Below are positions 1 to 7,464 of a stretch of DNA of 64,000 nucleotides, piece by piece. Both the position numbers and the translations under genes were made by a program. Positions within the stretch are counted from its first letter, which is position 1. Each line of letters starts with the position of its first letter. The stretch is from DATBLE01 sp963764565. Lineage in GTDB: Bacteria; Actinomycetota; Thermoleophilia; Gaiellales; Gaiellaceae. Location: contig CAVXTD010000021.1 of the NCBI GenBank assembly GCA_963764565.1, forward strand, positions 1-64,000. Direction: 5' to 3'. Under the pieces are notes generated by a model. That model saw only the letters and a program-made list of their open reading frames with translations, ran no database searches and was not told the origin of the DNA.

Positions 1-70
1 GAACCCGCATGCCCCCGTGGGGACACCTGGTTTTAAGCCAGGCGCGTCTCACCAGTTTCGCCACCCCGGC
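1..70 (-). tRNA. tRNA-Leu (anticodon UAA), 3' end cut by window edge
   Basis: On the minus strand an acceptor 5' arm GCCGGGG begins at 70, followed by TG, a D arm, and an anticodon loop CTTAAAA flanked by CCTGG/CCAGG. The anticodon is therefore UAA (leucine). A long variable arm with a CCCC/GGGG stem, typical of tRNA-Leu, follows. The sequence stops inside the T arm (GGGTTC), so the T-loop 3' half and the acceptor 3' strand lie outside the window. Confidence 0.9.
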
Positions 71-125
71 CCGGCCAGAATAGCCCCCACCGGCTGCTCC
101 CCCCGTGCAGCGAGCCCACCGAGCG

Positions 126-905
126 TCAAAAAATGAGACTCCGGTAGGTGATCGTCCGCCGCATCCCGATCGCCTCGTAGACCCGGATCGCCGCGGCGTT
201 CTCCGGGCGCACGAACAGGCACACCCGCGGAACCTGCTCGAGCAGCCTGCGGCAGAGGTCGCGCATCCCGCGCTGCGCGTTGCCGCGGTTCCGCGCGGAC
301 GGGTCGACCCAGACCTGCTGGAGCTGGACGGCCTCCGGCGTCCAGGCCGATGCCTCTGCCTTGAACAGGATCGTGCCGTCCTCGATCCAGATCCACGAGC
401 GGCCCTCGCCGATCTGAGCCTGCGTGCGCCAGCGGAACCCGTCGGCGTCCCGGTCGAGCGGATTGATCCCGATCTCCTCCTCGTGAGCGGCCGCGCAGGC
501 GGGGACGAGCACGCCGAGGTCGGCAAGCGACGCCTCGCGGAGGCCGGTCCCGCCGGCTTCCGGAACGCGATCGAGCACGTACACCGGCTGGCCCGGCCGG
601 TCTTCGCGTGGCGGCGGCAACCGCGCCTCCGCCGCCTCCCAGAGATCGGAGACAGCCGCCTCCTCGCCGATCAGCATCCGCGCGCGGCCGGCGGCGACCA
701 CCCGCGCGAACGCAGCGCAGCCGGGTCCCGACGGGACGACGTTCGCGCCGACGTGGCAGAGCGCGGTCAGCCGCCCGTTGTCGGCCAGCGCAGTGAACCG
801 GCCGAGGCCGCGCCGGGCGACGTCCTCGAGGAAGACGCGCTCGACCGGCTCCTCGGCGCAGAAGGCGAGGATCTGCCGAAGGCTGGGATCGCACTGCCTG
901 TTCAC
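126..905 (-). CDS. GNAT-family N-acetyltransferase with N-terminal DUF4081-like domain
   Basis: This 259-residue protein ends in a GNAT fold: the acetyl-CoA-binding segment reads QVWVDPSARNRGNAQRGM (about residues 195-212), followed by FVRPENAAAIRVYEAIGM, the usual beta5/alpha4 part. The N-terminal half (about 1-115) fits the extra domain of actinobacterial two-domain GNAT proteins (DUF4081 type); this is recognised by pattern only. The substrate is unknown. The start is GTG at 905; an ATATAAGG stretch lies upstream. The gene is divergent from the purine nucleoside phosphorylase gene. The canonical QxxGxG/A loop is modified (R-N-R-G-N-A). Confidence 0.8.
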   Translation of the reverse strand: MNRQCDPSLRQILAFCAEEPVERVFLEDVARRGLGRFTALADNGRLTALCHVGANVVPSGPGCAAFARVVAAGRARMLIGEEAAVSDLWEAAEARLPPPREDRPGQPVYVLDRVPEAGGTGLREASLADLGVLVPACAAAHEEEIGINPLDRDADGFRWRTQAQIGEGRSWIWIEDGTILFKAEASAWTPEAVQLQQVWVDPSARNRGNAQRGMRDLCRRLLEQVPRVCLFVRPENAAAIRVYEAIGMRRTITYRSLIF

Positions 906-951
906 GGTTCACCCCGCCTTATATCGCGCCGAAGCCGTAGGCTTCGTCCCG

Positions 952-1665
952 ATGCCGATCCATCTGACAGGCAAGCCGGGCGACTACGCGGAGGGATGCC
1001 TGCTCCCGGGCGACCCGCTGCGGGCCAAGTACATCGCGGAGACGTTCTTCGACGACCCGGTCGAGGTCAACTCCGAGCGCGGGATGCTCGGCTACACGGG
1101 GACGTTCCGCGGCAAGCGGGTGTCGGTGCAGTCGAGCGGGATGGGCTGCCCCTCGGCCGGGATCGTGATCGAGGAGCTGACGCAGCTCGGCGTGAAGAAG
1201 ATCCTTCGCGTCGGCACCTGCGGCGGCCTCCAGCCCGACCTTGCGATCGGCGACCTGATCGTCGCACTGTCCGCCACGCCGGCGGATGCGACCGCGACCC
1301 ACCTGATCGGCGGCGAGCCGCACGCGCCAACCGCCGACTGGGGGCTCGTCCACGGTGCGGTCCACTTCGCCAAGGAGCAGGGCAAGGCCGTCCGCGTCGG
1401 GGGCGTCGTCACCAGCGACGTCTTCTACAACCCCGACGCCGGCCAGTACCAGCGCTGGTCGGACCGCGGCATCCTCGCGGTCGAGATGGAGGCGGCGATG
1501 CTGTTCACGGTCGGAGCGCTGAAGAAGATCCAGACCGGCTGCCTGCTGATCGTCAGCGACGTCGTCGTCGAAGGCGAGTTCAAGCGCATCAGCGACGAGG
1601 ACATGAAGCGGGCCGTCGACCAGATGACCGAGCTCGCCCTCGAGACGGTCACCGACGAGCATTAG
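952..1665 (+). CDS. deoD: Purine-nucleoside phosphorylase (DeoD type)
   Basis: The enzyme cleaves purine (deoxy)ribonucleosides with phosphate to free base and (deoxy)ribose-1-phosphate, in nucleoside salvage. The 237-residue length matches the hexameric DeoD subfamily. Visible signatures are LLPGDPLRAKYIAE near the N terminus (phosphate site), SSGMGCPS, RVGTCGG around residue 85, and AVEMEAA around residue 178, the nucleoside-binding Met-Glu region, followed by a serine-aspartate (VSD). The start is ATG 952; upstream in-frame codons lack homology. A perfect 6-bp inverted repeat (GAAGCC-GTA-GGCTTC) lies just upstream. The downstream lipid kinase frame opens on top of the deoD stop codon. Confidence 0.92.
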   Translation: MPIHLTGKPGDYAEGCLLPGDPLRAKYIAETFFDDPVEVNSERGMLGYTGTFRGKRVSVQSSGMGCPSAGIVIEELTQLGVKKILRVGTCGGLQPDLAIGDLIVALSATPADATATHLIGGEPHAPTADWGLVHGAVHFAKEQGKAVRVGGVVTSDVFYNPDAGQYQRWSDRGILAVEMEAAMLFTVGALKKIQTGCLLIVSDVVVEGEFKRISDEDMKRAVDQMTELALETVTDEH

Positions 1666-2578
1666 CGGCGACAGCCGCACCGTCTTCCTGGTCAACCCGG
1701 CGTCGGCCGGCGGCACGACCGGCCGCCGCTGGCCCGAGCTCGCCCGCCGCGCCTCCGCGCTCGGGCTGACCGGCGACGTTCTGTTCTCCGAGCACCCGGA
1801 GCACCTGCGCGAACTCGCGCAGCGCGCGGCCGGGGACGGGGCGGGCTTGATCGTCGCCGTCGGCGGCGACGGCACCGTCAACGAGGTCGCGGCGGGGATC
1901 GCCGGAGCCGGCGGGGTCGAGCTGGCCGTCATCCCGCGCGGGACCGGCGTCGACTTCGTCCGCACCTACGGCATCCCGACGAAGCTGGAGGGCGCGGTCG
2001 AGGTCGCGCTGCACGGTCGCACCCGCGAGATCGACGGAGGTCGGGTCGGCTACCGGGCCTGGTCGGGCGAGCCGGCCGAGTCGTGGTTCTTCAACGCCGC
2101 CGGCGTCGGGATGAGCGGCGCGGTCGCCAAGCGGACGAACGAGTCGTCGAAGGCGCTCGGCGGCAAGCTCTCCTACCTCTGGTCGACGCTGGCCGTCTTC
2201 GCCCGCTGGCGGAACACGGAGGTGCGGGTGCAGGTGGACGGCGAGACCCGCAGCGGGCGCATGCACGAGGTCGTCGTCGCGAACGGCCGCTACCTGGGCG
2301 GCGGGATGATGATCTGCCCGGAGGCGAGCCCCGACGACGGGCTCTTCGACGTCCTGCTGATCGGCGACATCACGAAGGCGGACCTCGTCCGGACCCTGCC
2401 GAAGATCTACCGGGGCACGCATCTGCCGCACCCGAAGGCCGAGCTGCTCCGCGGCGCGGCGGTCGCGGTCGACTCGGACGAGCCGCTGCCGGTGCAGCTC
2501 GACGGCGAGCAGCCGGGAACGACGCCGGTGCGCTTCGAGCTCGTCCCCCGTGCGCTGCGCCTGCGCGTGCCGGCCTGA
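1661..2578 (+). CDS. Diacylglycerol/lipid kinase family protein (YegS/DgkB type)
   Basis: This is a DAGK-catalytic-domain protein that phosphorylates a lipid hydroxyl using ATP. The conserved start TVFLVNPASAGG, the nucleotide loop AVGGDGTVNEV and the PRGTGVDF segment are all present; the C-terminal domain ends with a DGE motif typical of the fold. The frame is open from 1628, but the only candidate starts before the conserved N terminus are ATT at 1661 (overlapping the deoD TAG as ATTAG) or CTG at 1691. ATG, GTG and TTG are absent; the first TTG, at 1847, would delete the nucleotide-binding strand. From 1661 the product is 305 residues, the family's usual length. Unusual start use or a local error are both possible. 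Confidence 0.82.
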   Translation: MSGDSRTVFLVNPASAGGTTGRRWPELARRASALGLTGDVLFSEHPEHLRELAQRAAGDGAGLIVAVGGDGTVNEVAAGIAGAGGVELAVIPRGTGVDFVRTYGIPTKLEGAVEVALHGRTREIDGGRVGYRAWSGEPAESWFFNAAGVGMSGAVAKRTNESSKALGGKLSYLWSTLAVFARWRNTEVRVQVDGETRSGRMHEVVVANGRYLGGGMMICPEASPDDGLFDVLLIGDITKADLVRTLPKIYRGTHLPHPKAELLRGAAVAVDSDEPLPVQLDGEQPGTTPVRFELVPRALRLRVPA

Positions 2579-2589
2579 CCTCGACTCGA

Positions 2590-3741
2590 TCAGCCGAGCC
2601 CCCGCCACGCCGCCTCGGCGATCTCGGCGCTGAGCTCGTCCTGGGGCCGGGTCCCGTCGAGGCGGACGACGCCGAGGCGGTCCGCCTCCTCGCGGTAGAG
2701 CTCGGCCTGGCGGCGGAGCTCGTCCACACCCCATTGATCCTGCTTGCGGGCCAGGGCGACCTCGCCCGGCACCTCGAGCAGGAAGGCGAGCGCGGGCTTC
2801 GGCGAGAGGATCCGCAGGAGCGCGGCGGCGAGGGCGAAGCGGCCACCCCACAGGTAGCGCATCCGGACGACCGAGTCGAGCACGTAGCGGTCGAAGACGA
2901 CGACGTCCGCCCGCCGGGCGAGGCGCCGGTGCGAGAGCGCGTTGGCGAGCGCGACGTAGGTCACCCAGAGCCGCGTCAGGATCCCGGCGCGTCTCGTCCT
3001 CTCCGGCTTGGCGATCAGCGACTCGCCCGCCTCGACGCGCCCGTGCATCCGCCGGAAGCCCGGAAGCATGCGGAGGACGCGGAGCACGCGCCTGACCAGC
3101 GCCGAGACCTTCCAGACGGCCGCGTTGGCGGTGAGCGGAAGCCAGACCACCTCCGCGTCCTTCCCCAGCCGCTCCAGTGCGTCGCGCAGGGCGGCCGACT
3201 GCGAGCTCTTGCCCGAGCCGTCGAGACCGGAGAGCGCGATCACGGTGCGGCGGCGCGGCCGGCGCACCAGCCTGCGCCGCGGTCGCAGCCTGCGCAGATC
3301 GACCCCCCACTCGCCGGCCAGGCGCTCCGCCTTGGCCCGCGCGTCCGGATCCTCGTCGAGCGCCGCCTGCAGCCTGCCGCGCCGCTTCTCGGTCACACCG
3401 AGCCGGGCGAGGATCAGCAGCGCGTGGTGCGGAGCCGGCCGCACGAGGCGCTCCAGGCCGTCGAGGGGGATCGCCTCCTCGAAGGCCCGCCGCAGCGCTG
3501 CCTCCGGGACGCCGTACGACTCGGCGGCAACGAGGTCGACCGCGTACGCCGAGCCGCCGCCGAAACGCACCCAGTCGCCTCCGTTCGGGAGAAAGCCCTC
3601 GGCCTCCAGCCGGGCGGCGACGGCCCGGCGGTCGTCGGGCCAGGCGAGGAGGTCGAGATCGCGGCCGGCGGGCGGCAGGGAGCCGAGGACGAGCACCCGT
3701 CCGGCGGCAGCGTCATCGACGAGCTGGGCAACATCCCGCAT
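2590..3741 (-). CDS. Two-domain protein: nucleotidyltransferase-like N terminus, thymidylate-kinase-like C terminus
   Basis: The 383-residue protein has a C-terminal P-loop kinase domain: ALSGLDGSGKSSQSAAL is the Walker A loop (about residues 169-185) and VVVFDRYVLDS is the DRY motif of thymidylate-kinase-like enzymes. The first ~100 residues carry GSLPPAGRDLDLLAWPD, which resembles the GS...D-x-D core of small nucleotidyltransferases, followed by a helical region. The substrate is not predictable. The start ATG 3741 has the gene divergent from the ATP-grasp gene. The stop lies 11 bases from the convergent lipid kinase stop. Fusion of these two domains is uncommon compared with plain dTMP kinase of about 210 residues. 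Confidence 0.75.
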   Translation of the reverse strand: MRDVAQLVDDAAAGRVLVLGSLPPAGRDLDLLAWPDDRRAVAARLEAEGFLPNGGDWVRFGGGSAYAVDLVAAESYGVPEAALRRAFEEAIPLDGLERLVRPAPHHALLILARLGVTEKRRGRLQAALDEDPDARAKAERLAGEWGVDLRRLRPRRRLVRRPRRRTVIALSGLDGSGKSSQSAALRDALERLGKDAEVVWLPLTANAAVWKVSALVRRVLRVLRMLPGFRRMHGRVEAGESLIAKPERTRRAGILTRLWVTYVALANALSHRRLARRADVVVFDRYVLDSVVRMRYLWGGRFALAAALLRILSPKPALAFLLEVPGEVALARKQDQWGVDELRRQAELYREEADRLGVVRLDGTRPQDELSAEIAEAAWRGLG

Positions 3742-3762
3742 CAGAGTCACTATCGTCAGATC

Positions 3763-4923
3763 GTGAGGGGAATTGAGCGGGCCGCAGTCCTCCTCGCCGG
3801 GGACGACTACTACGCGAGCCTCGCGGTCGTTCGCGGCCTCCGCTCCGCGGGCTACGAGCCCTGGTTCGCGACGCACTCGTCGCTGACGTTCGCCGCCCGC
3901 TCACGCGCGACGGCCGGGACGTTCACGCTGCCGCAGCCGAGTGACGGCGGCGACGAGGCGTATGCGCTCGCCCTCGCCGAGGCGGCGGCGCGGTGCCACG
4001 CGGACGTGGTGCTGCCGGGCAACGAGCTCGCGATCAAGGCCGTCCCCGGGCGGGAGCATCTCTTCCCCGAGGCGGACCGATCGTCGCCTCGAACCCCCTC
4101 GACGTCGTCCAGCGCGCGACCGACAAGAACGTGCTCGCCGGGCTGTCGGCCGAGGCAGGGCTGGCGACCATGCCCGGCGTCGTGATCGGCCCGGAGGATC
4201 TCGACGCCCGCCTGGAGGAGATCACCTTCCCGGCCGTCGTCAAGCCGGCGGCAGACGGCCGTCACCGAGACCGGCCGGACCTCGATCGCACCGGCGGCTC
4301 GAATCGTCGCGGACGAAGCGGCGCTGCGCGAGGCGCTCTCGGTCAGCGGACGGTGGCTCGTCCAGCCGTACGTCGCGGGCACGCTCACCGCCGTCGCCGG
4401 CGTGTCGTGGCGCGGCGAGGTCGTCTGCTCGACCCACCAGGAAGCTCGGCGCATCTACCCGGAGCCCCTCGGCGTCAGCGCATACGCGGAAAGCGTCCCG
4501 ATCGACCGGGAGCTCGATCGGTCGGTCGCCCACATCCTCCGGCAGCTCGGCTGGAGCGGCATCTTCCAGGTGCAGCTCATCCGCGCGGGCACCGCGAGCT
4601 ACGCGATCGACCTCAACCCGAGGCCCTACGGCTCGCTGGCGCTCGCGATCCGGGCCGGGCACAACCTGCCTGCGATCTGGGTCGACCTCGTTCTCGGCCG
4701 CGAGCCGCGGATCGGCACGTACAGACCGGGCGTGCGCTACCGGGCCGAGATCCGCGAGGCGCGCGCCCTCGTCTCGGCGATCGCACGCGGCGACGCCGGC
4801 CGCGCGCTCGCGATCCTCCGGCCGCGACGGCGGACCGCCCACTCCGTCGTCTCGCTGCGCGACCCGGCGCCGCTGCTCGTCGTGCTCGACCGCGCGACCC
4901 GCAAGGTCACGCGGAGGAACTAG
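3763..4923 (+). CDS. ATP-grasp domain protein, reading frame broken twice
   Basis: Reading in three pieces gives one ATP-grasp protein of about 386 residues. Piece 1 from GTG 3763 carries VRGIERAAVLLAGDDYYA. Piece 2, from about 4077 in the -1 frame, carries SNPLDVVQRATDKN and FPAVVKPAADG, the ATP-grasp lysine strand. Piece 3, from about 4260 back in the first frame, carries VQPYVAG, IFQVQLI and AIDLNPRPYGS, the Mg-ATP site. The two shifts compensate each other (loss of one base near 4076, one extra C near 4259). A TATCGT hexamer six bases before GTG suggests a leaderless transcript. Enzymes of this type ligate a carboxylate to an amine or thiol; the substrate is not inferable. Confidence 0.7.
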
Positions 4924-5232
4924 GACTTCGGCGGGCGGGCGGACGTCGCCGCACGCTTCGCGGCCGGTGGTCGTCGAGGCGGCCTGCGCTTCGCGGAGGG
5001 CTTCGCCGGGCTTCGACAGCTCCTCGAGCTTGCGCTCGAGCTCGGTGACGCGCCGCTCGAGCGGATCGAGGCTGCGCATCTTCTTCGTCAGCTCGTCGGC
5101 GCGGTCACGGAGGGCGTTTGCCGCCTCGGCGAGCCGGGCGCCGCCGGGGAGCTCGGCGATCTTCTGGAGGGCGTCCTCGCCGGTCTCGGCGAGCCGCGTG
5201 ATCACGTCCTTCTGCTTCGTGCGCTGTGTCAT
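4920..5232 (-). CDS. Small coiled-coil protein with Lys/Arg/Pro-rich tail (one frameshift)
   Basis: The first ~75 residues (MTQRTKQKDVITRLAETGED onward) are helical, with heptad-like charged repeats and ending LERRVTELERKLEELSKP. As sequenced, this frame runs on for 330 residues as an antisense shadow of the ATP-grasp gene. In the neighbouring frame, beginning near 4995-5010, the sequence instead gives a basic tail ending AAKRAATSARPPKS and a stop at 4920-4922 that overlaps the ATP-grasp TAG tail-to-tail. One extra base near 5000 therefore explains the anomaly; the true product is about 103 residues. Lys/Ala/Pro tails like this occur in small nucleoid- or envelope-associated actinobacterial proteins; function unknown. 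Confidence 0.6.
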
Positions 5233-5462
5233 GCCTCGACAATAGCGCCACGAACGCCCGGCTGCCCACGAGGTTGGAGGATGCCCGCGACCACGTCTGG
5301 GCCGTTGGACGGATCCGCCCCTACATCGGACGCCAGGTGGGATTCACCGTCGAGCCGCTGCCGCGAGGGCGGTACTTCTACGCGATCCGGCTGCGGGCGA
5401 GCACAAACCCGGCGCGGGTAAGCGCGTTCACGAGCCGGACCTTCGCGGTCGGCGGCGGCTAG
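5226..5462 (+). CDS. Small hypothetical protein
   Basis: An open frame of 78 codons starts at ATG 5226, overlapping head-to-head the start of the coiled-coil gene. The middle part (LPRGRYFYAIRLRAS) looks like the last beta strands of an immunoglobulin/fibronectin-like domain, so this could be the remnant of a longer exported protein. No signal peptide is visible. No family is recognised. Confidence 0.35.
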   Translation: MSCLDNSATNARLPTRLEDARDHVWAVGRIRPYIGRQVGFTVEPLPRGRYFYAIRLRASTNPARVSAFTSRTFAVGGG

Positions 5463-5497
5463 CCAACTTCGCCGGCCGATCGTCGTCATGAACGGTA

Positions 5498-5653
5498 ATG
5501 AGTCGATCCTCCGCCGAGCACCATCGCCACCGGGCCGTGACGAGCCACGCGATCCGGCAGCGAGAGGGCGTCCCCTACGAGGTCGCCCGCGTTGTCTGCG
5601 CGACCTGCGGCCGTTTGCTCGAGGAACGCCCGCTCAGGCGCGCGACAACGTAA
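5498..5653 (+). CDS. 51-residue protein with a CATC zinc-knuckle-like motif
   Basis: ATG 5498 opens a 51-codon frame (MSRSSAEHHRHRAVTSHAIR...) that ends at TAA 5651-5653. Residues 34-41 read VVCATCGR, a single CxxC pair as in half a zinc ribbon, followed by LLEERPLRR. A histidine-rich stretch (EHHRHR) near the N terminus might supply further metal ligands. The stop codon abuts a strong hairpin, which supports a real transcription unit ending here. No function is assigned. Confidence 0.5.
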   Translation: MSRSSAEHHRHRAVTSHAIRQREGVPYEVARVVCATCGRLLEERPLRRATT

Positions 5654-5678
5654 CGTGGGGAACCCATGGTTCCCCACG
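5654..5678 (+). terminator. Hairpin repeat copy 1 (terminator-like)
   Basis: A perfect 11-bp stem CGTGGGGAACC / GGTTCCCCACG with loop CAT starts directly after the TAA of the 51-codon gene. It is followed by AG and then CCCCCTCCTTCG, the flank shared with the other copies. There is no T-run. It lies between two convergent genes (the small plus-strand gene and the sirtuin gene). Confidence 0.65.
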
Positions 5679-5777
5679 AGCCCCCTCCTTCGCTCGCTCG
5701 CCGCTCGCATTGCCTCCGATGACGACCGATGCGGTGCCGCGCCCGCCGGGTCGGTCGCGGCGAAGGAAGGCGACGCC

Positions 5778-6506
5778 CTAGCCAAGGCGGGCGACCAGGG
5801 CGGAGAGCGTATCGCCCGCAGCTGCGTCGATCTTGAGATCGGCTCGCCCGTCGTACGGCGTCGGGCCTCTGTTCACGATCGCCAGCTTTGCCCCCGAGGC
5901 CAGCGCTTCCTCAGGAATCCCCGCGACCGGGTAGACCTCGAGCGACGAGCCGACGACGAGGAGGAGTGCGGCTCTGCGGGCGAGGTCGAACGCCCGGTCG
6001 AGCTCGTCCGTCGGCATCAGCTCCCCGAACATGACCACGTCCGGCTTCAGGACGGTGCCGCAGCGCTCGCAGGCGGGCACGGGCAGCAGTGCGACCACCC
6101 GCTCGAACTCCTCACGGTGGCCGCAGGCGAGACAGCTCGCTGTGCGGATCGAGCCGTGCACCTCGATCACCTGCTTCGACCCCGCCGCCGCGTGGAGGCG
6201 GTCGACGTTCTGCGTGACCACCGCCTCGACGAGACCGCGCCGCTCGAGCTCGGCGAGCGCGAGATGAGCCGCGTTCGGCTGCGCCTCGGCAAGCACGTCG
6301 AGCCGCTTCGCGTAGAAGTCCCAGACCTTCGCCGGGTCGCGTCGGAAGGCGTCGATCGACGCGTACTCCATCGGGTCGTACCGCGCCCAGATCCCGTCGC
6401 GAGAGCGGAAGTCGGGGATCCCGCTCTCGGTCGAGACGCCGGCGCCGGTCAGCACGACGCACGGCTGCGACTCTACGATCAGTGCGGCAAGACGGCCCGC
6501 GGACAT
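5778..6506 (-). CDS. cobB: NAD-dependent protein deacylase, Sir2 family
   Basis: The 242-residue length fits bacterial sirtuins, which remove acyl groups from lysines using NAD. Visible are the Rossmann motif TGAGVSTESGIPDFRS (about residues 20-35), the catalytic TQNVDRLH with HGS (VIEVHGS), and a zinc site formed by CLACG and CERCG. The nucleotide loop VVGSSLEVYPVAG is also complete. The start ATG lies at 6504-6506 in a CATG shared with the ATG of the divergent lipoprotein. The absence of the Ala-Tyr-Arg deacetylase/desuccinylase pattern in clear form leaves acyl specificity open. Confidence 0.93.
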   Translation of the reverse strand: MSAGRLAALIVESQPCVVLTGAGVSTESGIPDFRSRDGIWARYDPMEYASIDAFRRDPAKVWDFYAKRLDVLAEAQPNAAHLALAELERRGLVEAVVTQNVDRLHAAAGSKQVIEVHGSIRTASCLACGHREEFERVVALLPVPACERCGTVLKPDVVMFGELMPTDELDRAFDLARRAALLLVVGSSLEVYPVAGIPEEALASGAKLAIVNRGPTPYDGRADLKIDAAAGDTLSALVARLG

Positions 6507-7039
6507 GCCCCAGTTCTATACGCGACTCTGGATCTGCGTCCTGGCCGGCCTGCTGCTTGCGAGCTGCTCGTCGGCGACGTCTCCGCGACGTCTCGGCCGC
6601 GCGGGCGTGACCGTGGCGCTGCCCGCCGGCTGGCACTCGACCCGGCGCGATCCAGGGCGCGATCACGAACCCGCTCACCCGGATCGTCATTTCGTCCGGG
6701 CCGATCGGCGCCCGAGCTGACGGCACGTGCCAGTCCCAGGTCTCCGACGTATGTCGTTCCCTGCGACGGCGGTCGCGATCGTCATCGTCGAGTGGACGAA
6801 GCCGCTCGGCGGACTGAAGATCGGAGTCGGGCCGCGCCGGCCACGCCGTTTACGGCCGCGAACCTGCCGATCCGCCGCCGCCCGCGATCGAGTGCTTCGA
6901 CGGGCCGGGAGGCGGGGTCGAGTTCGCGGAGAACGGGCGGTCGTTCGCCGCCTACATGCTGCTCGGGCGCAAGGCGCCGGCGAGCCTCGCCGTCCGTGCC
7001 CGCGCTGTGCTCGACACGCTGCGCGTGACGCGGCGATAG
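6505..7039 (+). pseudogene. Lipoprotein gene with several frame breaks
   Basis: ATG 6505 begins a lipoprotein signal peptide: hydrophobic ICVLAGLLLA followed by the lipobox LASC, so lipidation at Cys of about residue 21. The mature part starts ... GVTVALPAGWHST and then shifts frame near 6645 (continuing QGAITNPLTRIVISSGPIG), again near 6750 (AVAIVIVEWTKPLGG), and again near 6835 (HAVYGREPADPPPPAIECFD ... LDTLRVTRR), ending at TAG 7037-7039. Joined, the product would be about 178 residues. Either this is a decaying gene or the stretch has clustered base errors; the latter fits other genes in the window. Function unknown. Confidence 0.55.
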
Positions 7040-7464
7040 TTCCCCGCATCGAGGGCTTCAGCTTCTCGACCGAGATCGCCGTCCGCTTCGCGGAGACCGA
7101 CGCGCAGGGCGTTGCCCACAACGCCGCCTACCTCGTGTGGTTCGAGGTCGCCCGCGTCGAGCATCTCGCCCGCTTCCGCGGCGGCTACAAGGGTCTCCAG
7201 GCCGAGGGATACGAGGCGCTGACGATCGAGTCGCACGTCCGCTATCTGAAGCCGGTGTTCTTCGACGACCGGCTCCGGGTCAACGCGCGCTGCGGAGATA
7301 TCCGGGGCGCCCGCTTCCGCTACGAGTACGTCCTCGATCGGGCCGGGGAGGTTGTCGCGGACGGCTGGACGCGGCACGCGTTCGTCGACCGCGAAACACT
7401 GCGGCCGACTCGGTTTCCCGCCTGGCTCGCCGAGGCGGTCGCCGCCGCCGAGACGGCGGGCTAG
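7036..7464 (+). CDS. Hot-dog acyl-CoA thioesterase (YbgC/FadM type)
   Basis: The product of about 142 residues is a 4-hydroxybenzoyl-CoA-thioesterase-like hot-dog protein. FAETDAQGVAHNAAYLVWFE contains the catalytic-region motif with D-x-x-G-x-x-x-N, and IESHVRYLKPVFFDDRLRV is the second conserved segment. It would hydrolyse short or aromatic acyl-CoA esters. No ATG, GTG or TTG occurs in frame shortly before the conserved N terminus; the frame can be followed upstream to 6727 only through the lipoprotein region. The best guess is initiation around the ATAG overlap at 7036. The stop overlaps the convergent VanW stop. Confidence 0.8.
   Translation: MVPRIEGFSFSTEIAVRFAETDAQGVAHNAAYLVWFEVARVEHLARFRGGYKGLQAEGYEALTIESHVRYLKPVFFDDRLRVNARCGDIRGARFRYEYVLDRAGEVVADGWTRHAFVDRETLRPTRFPAWLAEAVAAAETAG

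Noticed and set aside
49..912. A 287-codon minus-strand ORF at the left edge
   Set aside because: It is the out-of-frame shadow of the GNAT gene and overlaps the tRNA-Leu; its translation is Arg/Gly-rich without family motifs.
2083..4185. A 700-codon plus-strand ORF
   Set aside because: It is antisense to the two-domain kinase for most of its length; only the last part from 3763 belongs to a gene (ATP-grasp).
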